Shown piece after piece: positions 45,606-58,462 of a DNA stretch of 64,000 nucleotides. The notes under the pieces were generated by a model. The model was not told where the DNA came from. It saw only the letters and a program-made list of their open reading frames with translations, and made no database searches. This DNA comes from Neurospora intermedia (Eukaryota; Ascomycota; Sordariomycetes; Sordariales; Sordariaceae): assembly GCA_037102815.1 (NCBI GenBank), contig BTPP01000005.1, positions 3,348,001 to 3,412,000 of the forward strand. The letters are read 5' to 3'. The translations under genes and the position numbers were made by a program. Numbering within the stretch: position 1 is the first letter of the stretch; every line of letters starts with the position of its first letter.

Positions 45606-47634
45606 TCAATCATCAAACCCACCAAACTCATCATCACTATCGTCCACCTTCTTCACCGGAGCCTTCGGCTTGGGCGGGTTCGCCGCAAGCGCAGCTGCCC
45701 TCTCCTCCGCCGCCTTAGCCTCGTTCCGTTTCCTCACCTCCTCAATCATCTGCTCCAGCTTGAGATGTTCTTCCTTCTCCTTCTCTGTCATCTCGCTGAA
45801 CTTCTTGGCCTCCCTCTTTCTCCTCTTCTTCTCGCGCCTCTGCAGTTTCGTCTCCTCCTGCTCCGCCTTGCCGCTCCACGCCTCGTTCTTCTTGCGCTTG
45901 TCGCCCGTATTCTCTTCCTGTGCCCGCTTTGCCTTCTCCTCCTTCCACTTGGCCAGCTCTTCCTGACGCTTTTTCTCGCGCACCTTGTCCTTGAAAGGAA
46001 TCTCTTCCGTGTTGATGCCCAGACCCAGAGAGCGGTCGATCTTGGCTTCGCGGACTTCAGGCATCTTGGGCAACTCGAGAAGACCGTAGCCCTTGGCTAG
46101 GTCGAGCCAGTCGAGGTCGGCGATGCGGAAGATGGAAGAGGCCTGGTGTTCGATGTAGGAGCGCGTCCAGGAAACGAAAGCGAGCTGGGCCATCTGGAAG
46201 ATCTCGCGGTCGGCGAGGGCTTGCGATCGGAAGGCGGCGGAGACGCGCTCAACTTCATCGGGGGTGACGGAAATGGCGGGCTTCTCCAGGGGCGTGATGG
46301 GGGTTTGGCGGACTTCAAGAAGCTGTACGTAGCCTTCCTCGCGACCCGGCTGGAGCAGAACGACGGCGAGACCACGACGACCGGCGCGGCCGGCACGACC
46401 GCAGCGGTGAATGAAAACCTTGGTGTCGGTGGGCGGGTCGTGCTGGATGACGAGGTCGACTTGGGGGATATCGAGACCGCGGGCGGCAAGATCGGTGGTG
46501 AGGAGGACCATGGGCGAGGTGGTGTTGACGAAACGCTCATAGTTCTTTTCGCGGACTTTGGGTTCGAGTTTGCCGTGCAGGGAGGTGACGGAAAAACCGG
46601 CGGGCAGGACGGCGCCGAGAATGCGACTGAAGTACTTGACGGCCATGCAGGAAGAGAAGAAGATGATGGATCGCTGGGGCCTGGGCTCGAGCTTTTCGAG
46701 GAGCTGGACAATTGCTGGCATTTTCTGGCTGGCTGGGGTGACAAGATAGCTCATCTGTAGAGACATTGGTGTTTTCCTCTCTTGAATTATGCCACCGTCC
46801 TTCAGACTCTTCACTCTGACGGTGATCTTGTGAGGGTACAATAGACCAACTGTAATCAGCCTTTCAACGGCGTCACTGAGCGAAGCACTGAAAAGACCGG
46901 TACGGCGCTGCTTCGGAAGATATCCGAGAATGCGGTTGAGCTCGTTCGCAAAACCCATATCGAGAAGGCGATCGGCCTCGTCCATAATGAGAACCTCAAA
47001 TGTAGACGCGGGAGCCTTGACGTATGCGCTCGACAAGAGTTCGGCAAGACGGCCGGGAGTGCCAATTAGGAGATTCGGGGAAAGACGAAGGAATGTACCG
47101 AGATCCTCAGCAGCCTTGGTGGTGCCTCCGACAAGTAGTTGGGGGACAACGACAGGCTGGGTTGCTGTTGGGCGCTTCTCGTCGCTTTTGGCGTGGGAAA
47201 TGGCTTCAGCGGAGGGTTCGTGGAACTTGATGAGGGAAACGAGGACATTGTAAATCTGGGTTGCAAGTTCGCGGGTGGGCGAGATGATAATGCCTTGGAC
47301 ATGGTTTCGCTTGGCTGGCTCTTCGCCGCGCAGGAGTTTCTGTTGCAGAATTGGTTAGCATATGATCATCCTGAGCAGGTAGACAGCAAGAGATCCGGCT
47401 TACCTCAACTACCGGAATCAAAAAGGCAAGTGTCTTTCCACTGCCTGTTACGGCCTCGACGACAACATCTTTATTCCCACGGAAGAGCTCAAGGCATGAC
47501 TTTTGAACGGGAGTCGGCTGGGTAAAGCCCATGGAGGAGAGGTAGTCGAGAATCCATTGGGCGAGAGGAGGTGTGAGAGCGTCCCAAGACCTTGGAGGCT
47601 TCCGAACCTTAGTCTGTGGTTGGGTAGGCGCCAT
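45606..47634 (-). CDS. spb4: ATP-dependent rRNA helicase Spb4 (DEAD-box, DDX55 family)
   Basis: Two exons, 47634-47404 and 47339-45606, encode 654 residues. The intron has donor GTAAGC, branch GCTAACC and acceptor ACAG. All helicase motifs are visible: Q motif GFTQPTPVQ (about 36-44), Walker A AVTGSGKT (about 60-67), [15 protein letters not shown] (197-200), SAS (in GLFSASLSD), [10 protein letters not shown] and [11 protein letters not shown]. The C-terminal extension has the Spb4-specific [35 protein letters not shown] block, then a Lys/Glu-rich coiled tail ending [12 protein letters not shown]. Spb4 remodels 27S pre-rRNA during 60S subunit assembly in the nucleolus and is essential in yeast. 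Length is close to yeast Spb4 (606 aa). Confidence 0.96.
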
Positions 47635-49489
47635 GTTGATTATGTGGTTGGCGGAGTATCGGGACGTTGTAATCGATCCCTGAAGCTCTGCGTATTGCCC
47701 GTGGTGATGGCAGTGCGATGCTGTTGAAACAAAAATTGGCCTGGCGACCATCCAAACAATCCTTATCTTATCTACCTATCGATAAAGCTAGCGTGAGCGT
47801 AACCTCGCAAGTTGCATACAGTACACAGCAGCCTTCACTTCTTTCGAATCCAATTTGATCGGTCCCAACCCAAAGATCTTGCCATTAGATTTCAGAAATT
47901 CGTTGGACAACTCACGACTTATACTAATTATATCCCAGTTGAGCGCCCAAGCCGTTTTGTATCGTGAATTCACGAGACAGCTTTCGGATCTTCACGATCG
48001 TCTGTTGTTACTAGTGCAATTATCAGATATTGGAATGTGGGTCGCATCGAAGAACTGGACCCACGCAGCCACGGCAACCTGATAAAGGCTTGATCCAATT
48101 TGCTTACATGGTATAGGTAGTGTAATGCTACAACTGAAGGTGTCAATATTCAGCTCGACTAAGCTCCAGTGGCTCCTAAAATTCCATGTCTGCGTCGCCT
48201 TCATCCAACCTTGTTTGACGACTGGCCGTCTGCTCAAGTCCATGATAGGCAAACATGCTAAGAACGCTTGAACCACTTTTACATGATGAGGGGATTGTGT
48301 ACAAAGAAATGCCCATCAACTGAGATCGACCAAGATGATAAACGTCAACGGTTGAGCAGAGTACAAAGTCTCTTTTCAACAAGGCACGGCAATATACTAT
48401 GGTATAGGTATATCGAGCAACGCCTGGCAAGAAGTGAAAATGGCGGCATTCACGCCCAACCGTCTTCCTTCAGTTCAGTCTCAACTTCCTGTCACATGCA
48501 AGGTCGCGTTGCTGTGTGCTGTTGCTGCTCTTGAAAGGCCACCACCCACCATGGAATGTCATCACGCCTTGCCGCAATTGGGGTAACGGACCAGGGCAGT
48601 GAGCTGGGGAGCCTGGTGCAACCACCTGAAGCGCAACGCAGGACACGCGCCGGCTGATTCCCACTCGCACTCATGGCCGGGCATCCGCAACAGCCGAAAT
48701 TTCTGTTCTTCACAAACACCGAACCACTGTCATTCGTCTATGATCGTCATCACTGGATCCTAAACCAAGTCCAGTCCAGCCCAGGGTAACGTGCCACCTC
48801 AGCCACCGAGTACCGGTACAGTTTCTTTTTTTCCTGCTTTGCACATCTTTTTTCTCTCTCTTGCTGTCAAGATACCCTTCTTTTTCCTGCACCTGAACCC
48901 TCCATATCCTATCGATTCGGCAAAAGAGTCAAAAAGAACCGACACTTGCCAATCAGAAGCATCATTACTCGTTTTGATGCCACCACGGGTTTCCCTAATT
49001 TGCTGAGATACTGTCTTACTTGACTAACGAACCCGGTCCATCTTGGTTACAAGTCACCTATCCCCGGCCCCCCGGTCACCCGTCCCGCCTCAGCTCAGCT
49101 TGGAGGTTGGAGCCCTCTCATTCTTCCACTTGTCATCTTCCAAAAATCCCGCCAACTTTTTTTTGAACCCTTTCCCCCCGGCAAGCCATGCGGTGGAGTC
49201 ATTACACTCCGCCGCATCGTCTACAACAACTTTCACGCTGGATTCCTTCGCCCAACACGTAGCGTCCTTGTTTTCCCGAAACCAACAAATACACCACCAA
49301 CACCAACACAACGCTACCTCTCCTTGTACTGGTTGGTCTTCGGCATACGACTGCTTGACCGGCGCGCGCGAGTCTAGAAAAGATAGCCACATCTACTCTT
49401 CCTTCTGGCCTCTGCGCTTCTACGACCTGCAACGTATCCTCTCGGGCGCCATCTCGCTGCCCGCCCTGCCTCCCTTCCCCTACGGCAAT
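47635..49489. other. Divergent promoter region between spb4 and dgk1
   Basis: It includes the spb4 upstream sequence and the 5' region of dgk1. A 149-codon in-frame extension (49043-49489) lies directly before the preferred dgk1 ATG and is listed as an alternative under that gene. Nothing else was recognised. Confidence 0.5.
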
Positions 49490-50689
49490 ATGCCTACGCG
49501 TAGCAGTATCCCGGCGACGCCTCGGATCATCTCGCCCAGCCCGACACCCTCGGAGCGCGATGCGCTAGACTCATACACGGGGCCCATGACCAGGGCTGCG
49601 AGGAGACGGCTGGCCACACCGTTACCTGTTAGTGAAGAGGGCAACGAGGAGGATGGCGTACCCGCTCTACGGAAAGCACGCACAAGAAGCAGAAGCCCGG
49701 TAGAGACGCGCCCAACGGCCGGCCGGCGGACATCCAAAAAGAGGACCACCAAGACCGCCGATGCGAAAACGACCTCCACAGACTCGACAGCAGCCGCGCC
49801 CAAGGGAGACATGGCCGTGTCCGAAAAGCAGGAGAAGGAGGTATCGAACGGCCACCTGCTGCCACCACAACCGGCAGGCTATACAGGCTGGGGCTGGAAA
49901 GACATTAGTCGCAGTCCGAGCCCGCTTGGCCTGATCCCAATCCACAGGCACTGGAAGGCCTTTATACACAAGCACGAGGTACCGAGGAAAGCGCTCCACG
50001 TGTCCATCGGCTTCTTTGTCGTATGGCTCTACCTGTCGGGAACGCAGACACTGTCGGTGTGCCCTTACCTCATGGCTGCCCTAATACCCATCGCGGCGGT
50101 GGACGTTCTCCGGCACCACAACGCGGCCTTTAACCGGCTCTACGTCAAGGTGCTGGGGGCGCTGATGCGTGAGAGCGAGTTTACGGGTTACAATGGCGTC
50201 ATTTTCTACCTGCTCGGAGCCTGGATCGTCCTGGGCTTCTTCCCCAAGGACGTCGGTGTCGTGGGCACTCTGCTGCTTAGCTGGTGTGACACTGCGGCAA
50301 GTACGTTTGGACGGCTGTACGGCCGTTACACACCCCGTATTCGAAGCGGCAAGTCGCTTGCCGGGTCCTTGGCTGCATTTCTGGTCGGTGTGGGCACGTC
50401 TGCCTTTTTCTGGGGCTGGCTGGTGCCTACCAAGGGCCCCATGCCCGGCGACGAGCTCTTCATGTTCACGGGCACCCTTCGCCTGCCCCAGCTCCTGTCG
50501 GAAGCGGTCGGGCTTACCCCGGCTCAGGCGACAATCTCGGGTGGCCTTGCTCTGGGCATCATGAGCCTCTGGTCTGGCTTCGTCGCTGCGGCGAGCGAGG
50601 TGGCTAACGTCTGCGGACTGGATGACAACCTCACGATCCCCGTCCTGAGCGGTCTCGGCATCTGGGGGTTCCTGAAGATTTTTGGCTAA
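49490..50689 (+). CDS. dgk1: CTP-dependent diacylglycerol kinase Dgk1
   Basis: A single exon; the preferred ATG at 49490 gives 399 residues. The N-terminal 150 are Ser/Arg/Pro-rich and probably cytosolic and phosphorylated. The rest is a multi-spanning membrane domain of the CTP-dependent kinase/CTP-transferase family. It has the entry motif PRKALHVSIGFF, then EFTGYNGVIFYLLGAWIVLGFF and the catalytic SWCDTAASTFGRLYGRYTPRIRSGKSLAGSLAAFLVG (Asp plus KS-GS motifs), ending with hydrophobic helices. Dgk1 converts diacylglycerol to phosphatidate using CTP in the ER/nuclear envelope. It counterbalances the Pah1 phosphatidate phosphatase and controls nuclear membrane growth and storage lipid use. The frame is open up to an ATG at 49043, but that stretch is low in family character and I treat it as 5' leader. 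Confidence 0.92.
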   Translation: MPTRSSIPATPRIISPSPTPSERDALDSYTGPMTRAARRRLATPLPVSEEGNEEDGVPALRKARTRSRSPVETRPTAGRRTSKKRTTKTADAKTTSTDSTAAAPKGDMAVSEKQEKEVSNGHLLPPQPAGYTGWGWKDISRSPSPLGLIPIHRHWKAFIHKHEVPRKALHVSIGFFVVWLYLSGTQTLSVCPYLMAALIPIAAVDVLRHHNAAFNRLYVKVLGALMRESEFTGYNGVIFYLLGAWIVLGFFPKDVGVVGTLLLSWCDTAASTFGRLYGRYTPRIRSGKSLAGSLAAFLVGVGTSAFFWGWLVPTKGPMPGDELFMFTGTLRLPQLLSEAVGLTPAQATISGGLALGIMSLWSGFVAAASEVANVCGLDDNLTIPVLSGLGIWGFLKIFG

Positions 50690-53600
50690 ACGAGGGAGGA
50701 CTTGGCACGAGCTTGATTGACAATACCTGATACATCTACTTTGGCTTGACTGTGGTCAACGATGCATATCACCGGCGTTCTGGGGCGGCAAGGGGTTAAA
50801 AGGAGTCCGATTGTTCAACGTATGAATGGGCGGCTGATGTCGGTGCTATGACACTTTTGTAATGGATGGATTCTGCGGCAAGACCGGGCAAAGGCCCATA
50901 GTCAGGTCTAGAGATACACTCTCATACCCAGCTGCACCTGTATATCTCACCACTTTTTGTATATATCCTATCACCTACGGCTGCAGCTATCCTACAACGT
51001 CTCGTGTCGGGAGCATCTAGCCATCAACTTTGAAAAGCCATCAAGGGCATATCCCCGTTCGTTCTGCATCTTTAAACAGGACTCGGAGAACAAGGTGCTG
51101 ATCCGATAATGAACTATGCCGTCTCCTTCAGGGCCGGGGTCACCCAGGTCACTCGGGATTTATGTTCATGTTGGTGGAACTGGACGAGGCCGGACGTTAA
51201 AGGCCCGCCTCGGGCTGTTCGTCTGCCTGCATCTGTCACGCGGTGTCCGCACCTCGAAATGACATGCATTGACTCAGCCCGGCTTGTCGACCTAGGTAGG
51301 CGGTGAGTAGGTCATTTCTTTTTCGCAGCCAAACCGTGAAAAGGCGGAAAGAACGGGCGGATGTTGTGAGAAGATCCGGGGAAGGAGCAAGGTCATGAAG
51401 CACGACAGCAAAGGAAGTGCAGGGGAGCTGGGGAGGGGATGCATTTTTGACAAGGGTTGTCTCGCGCCTGCTATTTTCATTTTGGTATGTATTTTTTTTA
51501 TATTTTTTTTTATTTTTTTTTTTGACTTTGATCGATTTTTTTTGTCCCATCCTCCGTTAACGGAACTTGCCTTTTTCCAGCACCTCTCATTCTCTTAGGA
51601 CTGGACTTCGTGATTGACAAATGGAATGTTTTCAGTCTGTTTCTCTACTACCGACCCGCACTTCACCACCTTACACATTCGGCTACCAAGCCTTCGTGAT
51701 CCTCCGACATCGTTCTTCCCATGATTACACGACATGATAATGTCCATGAATGGCCCGGATATCATGTCACGCCTGGTAACCTATCGGTTGATATGATTCG
51801 CGAGTTTTCATGGTCCGAAAAGCCTAGCCGCATTTGTCTGCCACAGACTGCGAACTGCTGAGGCTTGGCCTGCAAACCAGCCGTTACAAGCTACCTCTAG
51901 GTAGACGAACTACGAGCGGGAAAAGAGTTCTTCGCCCCCATACGGTTTGGCCCTGTCCACGATCACTACCTACTGGCGTTTCTTTTCTGTTTTTCTTTTC
52001 TCTAACGACATCTTAGAAGCCAAATGAATGTCCCTTGGACAACAAAGCATGCAGCTAGGCTGCCATCCACTAATATTTTCCCCTCAGATGGACCAACACT
52101 CAACATCGTCAATCTCAATGCTTGCCTTCCCGCCACATCCTTCCTTTTTGAAAACCTCGTCACGACACAAATCATGAAGAGGAAGCTTGTTTCTCATACC
52201 CCCGGGCGCGGATTTGGCACGTCATGTACGCTTCGTGTACGTTGTCCGGCATGGTTCTCTCAGCAGGCACGTTGGGGCTCCGGCTATGGCATCTTTCATC
52301 CTATGAAATCGTGCCCAGTCATCAGTCGTCCGGCGCAAGTTTGGTTGGACTGCATTTCCCTAATTCCACTCAAACACTGAGGTTACATTTTCGCTGTTCC
52401 ATGTCACCAAATGTCCCCACACGGGCTACATCCAGCCGCGGAACCCATTTTCCTTCTCGAACACCAGCAACAACCAGCCGTCGTCGCCCCCTGCACCCAT
52501 ACGTCTTTGCGCCGTGCCACGCCATGGACGTGCAGGAGGGCTTGATGCGTTGTCCCCTTGCTGCCCTCCCGAGCCTGCATCAGGCACGAAGGGATTTATT
52601 TTATGTACGTATGTACACCGTTTGCATACCGACCTACACCACATCCACGGGCCATGTCACATACCAGCCAAGGTACCTGTTCTTCCACCGGTTCGTCGTT
52701 GGAACGTTCAAGCTCTCCGTTGTCAGGCTTCGTCCACTCCTCCCCCATAGGATTAGCTGACCACCGGGCTGGACTCTTCACTTTCACCGGCACTTCTGAC
52801 GCAATGCCTCGCGCCGCCATTGGGGGTCGTTTTCGCGGGGGCGCAAGTTCGCATCCTAACTATCAGCCATGCGAGGTGAATTGGGCCGGCCTAGCTTTGC
52901 CTCTCTCAGATGCTAGCAGGGTCCGGGTTGATGGCGCTTCAAGTGAGTGGCCCGACGACAGCATATCATATGGCTTCTCGCTTCTTGTTGGTGGACGGCA
53001 AAACCGCACTAGCTACGTCTTCGCATGCTTTGCAAGTCATGCTCCTCCCCCACCTTATCGAGGTACCCTCTGGCTAGAATTAATGTCTGGGAATTTGCCT
53101 GTGGTTGGGAGACGCAGGATGGAAACGGTTCAAGAAACTAGGTGTCAGAAGTCAGGTTCCATCTACATCCCGGACTTCTTGGACGCCTGTTTCTCGACTG
53201 GGCTTTTTCCCCCGCTGGGTTTCCGTTATATTGGGATGTTTGAACGTGGGATATTATCTTTGCAAGTCAATCGAAGTTTCCTTCAGTAAATAAGGGGGAT
53301 TCAGGCCGTCACGTTCTGTCAGTTCCACTCAGGGTTCCAAATTCGTTCGAGATCCTTTGGGCAAGTGCCTCGATGTCTTCTTCTGTTTATCTTTGACCTA
53401 CATGGATTAACATTGTCGTACATGTCACTTCGCCGGAGTTGCCTCACAGGACAGACCGGCACATGCACCCGCCCTTGGATCTCTGCAGTTCGCCTGAATC
53501 CCCCAAGGGATAGAACCCTAGAGCGCACCGCTTCTTGTCAAACTGCGTGGCCTTCTGAATCATACTCATGTCAACTGTCACGGCTGAACGCTCCCGAGGC

Positions 53601-55730
53601 CTTCCTCGGCATGTCATCTAGGCAAGGCAAAACAGCTTGAACATCACAGCGTCTGAGACCCGCATAGAGACTTCATTCCCACAGTCCATATAACGACAGA
53701 GCATCCTTCGAAAACAATCTGTGAGGTTCTCTAAGCGGCCCACTGCCCTCAAGAAAAGCCTTGAAGTTGACTACATCCTCAATTTGTACCTGAACTTTCC
53801 TGCGAGGTCCATTACCCAAAGCTGTTCTGTCATCTTTGACCAGACAAACATTTGGGTATATATGTCTCGGACATTTCCATCGGGACCCAACTTATGTCAC
53901 CTATGCTGTCTTGCCCAAGGTTCAGCACAATGCGAGTAATGCCCTGTTGGACGTCTCCAATCAATTGCTGTAGGGTCAAGTCTGCCTGATGGTTGGGGGC
54001 GTCTTTCATTCCACCCAATGGAATTATCTCAATTTTGGAATTGAGTTTAGTCTTACAGCAAGGTACTGGTGACTTTCCCGCTCTCTTATAGGGGAGAAAA
54101 GAATGAAGCTAAGGGAACCACAAGCCAAACAGAACGCTCCAGGGACGCTAAAAAGGTACGGATGTCAGGCCAAGGGCATTGTTTGAACAAAATGGGAGAA
54201 ATCCGAATCTGAGGAAGGGAGGGGAAAAAAAATCTATGATGCAGGCATTTCGAACAACACATCGCTCACCCGATTCCCTGCATCACTGCCTAACACACCT
54301 TTTCGCACCCTCCGTTTGAACTCAATATTTGCTCCTACCAACGAAAACGGTTCTACCGCTGACGGATCCAGCAACATCGCTGCTATATGGCTAGCATTAA
54401 CGGACGAGCGCGCTTGTTTCGTTCGTCACCAATTTTCGATGTGAGAAGCTCTCCCAACCTACACAGTGCACCATGTACACGGAAGCGGCTTAGGAAAAGC
54501 CGGTGCCTTAGTACCGCTTCCCGACCCGTGTTGCGTACCATGGTGCAGGTTGACTCCAGTTAGCCAACGCAAGTCTGATACATCTCTCTATGCACAATTT
54601 ACTCATCCTCACAGAAAGAATTTTTTTTTTTTGGGTGGAATATCAGACCCGACACTCACTTTCTATCACCCACCGGTTCGCCATACACCGTCAACAGCTC
54701 ACGCATTCCTCATACCCGAGCCATCCTTGCCTGACTTCTGGCCAGAGCACCCCTTGCTTATTACCTACAATGGCTTATGCCTCCGATGCCTGCTTCCATT
54801 TATCGACAACCTGTTGCACACACGCCCCTCCACATGCCGTTGTGCTCTATTCTGGGCTTGGTTATCGATCCTCTCGTTCCCTGTTTATTCCAGCTCGGCC
54901 TCCCCGTTGGTGCTTCGTTCGCCCTCTGGATGTCTTTCCGGGCTGCCCTTTCCTTTTTCACTTACATGCGGCGTGAACCTGGCAAAACCTGACAGGACCC
55001 TCACTTGATATTCCTTCCATCACTCTGGGTCCACCAATACAAACGGTGATAGATGCCTCTCGGCATATGCATTGCCTTCCTCTGAGCAATCGAAATCCAT
55101 CTGCAGGCGAATCCGAGCCTTCCTTCATGGTCGAAAGCTTCAGGGATCCCCCCATCCGCTTTGCCATCCTCATGCTCGTTGGACATATCGCCACGGTAGA
55201 CGAGTGGATGACAGGCCAGGCACTATCGAGACTAGTCCATCGTCGTCACCACCATCCCCGTCCCTGCCGACCTGATCCTATCTCCTGCCGATTTACAAGC
55301 GGGGTCAAGGAAGGCCTGTCCACGAATAGAGTCACCGACTCTTATCCCCTCGAGATCATGATGGCTCGAAGTTGTTGACAGGGGGGGAGGTTGACAAAGG
55401 TATAAAAGGGGGTTGTTGATGACCAGAGTAGTTGAGTTTTTCTTTCTCCTTCTCCATCACATCTTCAGTCTTCAGATCCAGACCCAAACTTTCTTGAAGA
55501 CCTTATTTACACTCTCAGACATTTTTGACAAGTATCTTGACACGGGGTCTTCCCATTACTTGACTCTTCCCAGTCTAGCCCCTGGCATCACTCCACATCC
55601 CATTACCCACAAGTCCTCACCCGAACCTGGGGAACTCCACAAACGCACAAGCCGTCATAACTCTATTCTTGGTATCCACCATTACAGTGACGTCCTCTGC
55701 ATTCAGGTCATACATTACACAGTTACAATC
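50690..55730. other. 5-kb gene-free interval
   Basis: It follows dgk1 and ends with the promoter of the KxDL gene. It contains a TACCTAGG-like patch (51290-51303), T/A tracts near 51488-51545 and 54627-54640, and a TATA box at 55401. The longest frames (up to 243 codons at 52558-53289) have no domain or signal and look like chance openings. Confidence 0.5.
55401..55408 (+). promoter_or_regulatory. TATA box of the KxDL-protein gene
   Basis: TATAAAAG matches the consensus closely and lies about 330 bp before the ATG at 55731. This implies a 5' leader of about 300 nt. Confidence 0.55.
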
Positions 55731-56447
55731 ATGTCGTCAAACTACTCTACTCAGTATTACGCGGCTACTGGCGCGGTCCCCATTCCCTCCGGAAAGGGGC
55801 AATACCCCACATACCCTGCCTACTATAACAGCAATGACAGCAACTACTCCGTCTCTCCTCCTGAGGAATCCGATCCGTCAGTGACTTCCGGGTCTGGCAT
55901 GGGTCATTCCACCTATTCCGTTCCCGCTTCTACCTATGCTGGAAGTAGCCAGGGAGACTACGAGAGCGCGGGATCTGCAAGCGGCATCGATCTTAACGAG
56001 TACATGCAAGATCGATTTGCGGACACGTTCTCGCCGATCCCTCTCGATCGCTTGACGGTCGAGCAGGCCAAGATGTGAGTTCGTTTCCCAACTGGAGAGC
56101 TGTGTTCTCCTGGACTGTTTGCTAATTGGATCCACTTTTTTTCTAAAGTTCTGGCGGTCTGAACGCAAAGCACCGCGAGGTCCTCGAGCTTCAAGCTAAA
56201 GCGCAAGCACGTCTCGCGAGAACAAGAGCCCGATTCGCACAGGGGCTCGAAGATGCACAGGCAGTGCGGAAAGATCTCGAATGGACACAGAAGAAAGTGA
56301 CGTAAGTTTTGACTCCCAAGAATCACAAGAAAAGCGAACTCAAACTGACTGTTTCGAATCAGAGCTCTTTCGGCCAAGGCGGCGAAGCAGCATCCCAAGG
56401 AGTACAGCAAGGCGCGGGCACGCCACCCTTCTCCGGATGCGTTCTAA
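55731..56447 (+). CDS. KxDL-domain protein (BLOC-1-related KXD1-like)
   Basis: Three exons, 55731-56074, 56149-56301 and 56363-56447, encode 193 residues. Donors are GTGAGT and GTAAGT, acceptors AAG and CAG. The first 110 residues are Ser/Tyr/Pro-rich and disordered. The C-terminal part (SGGLNAKHREVLELQAKAQARLARTRARFAQGLEDAQAVRKDLEWTQKKVTALSAKAAKQHPKEYSKARA) is a helical coiled-coil domain. Its VRKDLEWTQKKV core fits the KxDL family, whose fungal and animal members are subunits of BLOC-1-like complexes acting in endosome/lysosome positioning. The family call rests on motif similarity alone. The frame stays open far upstream of 55731, but that stretch follows the TATA box and looks like leader. 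Confidence 0.75.
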
Positions 56448-58462
56448 ACCGATTTGTTACGTCTGCATTTTAACACGATTTCTTTCCATTTCCTTTCTTT
56501 TGATTCGGTACGTAAGGAGTATACTTGCACATACCCCTTTTTCATGTTTACTTTTTGTCCAAAACGGGGAAATGCCCCGGAGGTCTTTTGCAATTCTCCG
56601 CCTTGCGGAAGAGATGACGTTGGAAAAAGAATATGAGGCGCGGCAAATTTAGCCGCGATATACGCCTAGCGGAGACAGAGCAAAAAACGGAGTCAAGTTT
56701 AACGGTTGACGGGGGTGGTCGTTAGGTTGGGCTGGAATGCGTCAAGACGTGCAGCTTGCGGCGTTTTCCTCGTTCAAACTCCACGCCCCCCCTGCTCTTC
56801 CCTTGCCACGGACCACATCGTTTCGGGAAAATGCCCAATTTCTTTGATTGGACTGTTCTTTAGGATTTTCTTTGTGGCTTTTTTGATCCTGAATATTCTA
56901 TGGGTTGGGTTAGACGCCGCATCCAGGGACCAGGTACCAGGCACCGGGCAACTGTACACCCCCCTCCGTTTTCTTGGCTTCGTTTCTACTGAAAGGGAGG
57001 GTGGGAACCCGGATTCTTGGGGAGGTGACGACACGCAGGGATAGAACACATGGCCGCGGGAGGAGAGATCCGAGCCGTTGCAGAACGCACAAGCCTGACA
57101 GGGCTGCAGGATTGTGATGGTTACTGCCGGCGTGGGGATGGGTGTGTGAGCACCATGGGCGTAGCAGCGGGTCTGACAGTGATGGTTGCTCTACCTATTC
57201 GTCCAGCATTCTTGGAAGACAACTCCGAGGCCTGCGAGGATCTCCACACACCCACTACCCAGGTACCGACATGACACCCTCCTCGATCCGTTGTCCTGGG
57301 CGGCTTGCTTGTCAGCTTCTTGGCTTGATCCGGCACGTGTCTGTATCTGGGGACCGTTCGACACCAGGGAAACGGACCACACACTCAGTTCCCAGGTACG
57401 GGCGGACAGTGTGGACAGAAGTGCCGCGTGACTGGGTACCTCCCCTTCGACCCCTGACGGTGGGACAACTATTACCCCTTGAGGCTAGACGGCAATAAAG
57501 TAGATGTTGTTGCTTTGATAGGAAAGTGGTGTGGTGTACGGTTGGTGAATAGCTCATGGCTCTTCTGTATCTAGCCGGGTTTGCCTGTACCAGAGAGGGG
57601 GAAGGATAGGATTCGGGGATTTGGTGGCTTGATTTCTGTCGTGTGGATATAGTGTCGTTATTCTTGGCCAGGGCGTTAATGGAGATGGTTGGCTTGTTCA
57701 TATGTCGCCTTTGGTAGTCAAAAAGATCTTTTGCCTGTTGAGGTGGGTGTAGAGATGAGAACCGTGACTGTTTGTATGGTAAGAAAGTGTCCTAGTCCAG
57801 GTGGGTGGAGCACTTGGTCGAGTGGCCCGTACGACATGATATCTCTTTCCCCCTGAATGGATAATGATGGTGTGAGAGTAATTTGGGCAACGCAAGGTAA
57901 GAAGAAGTAGACATGACCTTGGCGAAGGAAAATCCATGGATGAATAGAGGTAGTCTCATGTAATGTGGCCAGCACATACCCTTACGCAAGTGAGTGAAGG
58001 GGTAACCGCTTGGCTCAACACTGATACATGAACATATACATACCATCCGCCATCTATGGGTCATCCATGACCTCGATGACATCCATCATACATCCCGCAA
58101 GGACTGGACCCCCAAAAAAGTAGAGACTACCCACGGGAAGAAAGTGCTGAGAAGAGAGAGCCCGGTGTGGATGAGGGAACATAAGAACATGACTTGTTGA
58201 ATAAAGAACTAGGGTATCAAACCATCGATTGCTTCCATAGCAACCAGCATTACCGACAGTAGTAGCAGCACGAACAGCAGCGAAGCCACACATCGACCGT
58301 GAACGCGCGGCGTCCAGTTTGATATCCAGCTTCTGCCTCTGCTGAATCTGATACCAACTGATATCGGCCGCTCTGGTTGTCACCGCCACCGTCATCACCA
58401 CCATCTTCGCAATCACCATCATCCTAACCACTTGCATCAACGAAGTGAGGACTGGCCTTCAT
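56448..58462. other. 2-kb convergent intergenic region
   Basis: Between the 3' ends of the KxDL gene and the RGG-protein gene. No supported gene, RNA or repeat; open frames are short and overlap on both strands. Confidence 0.5.

Noticed and set aside
52558-53289. 243-codon ORF in the 50.7-55.7 kb interval
   Set aside because: No start context, domain, membrane segment or signal peptide; overlapping frames are equally open.
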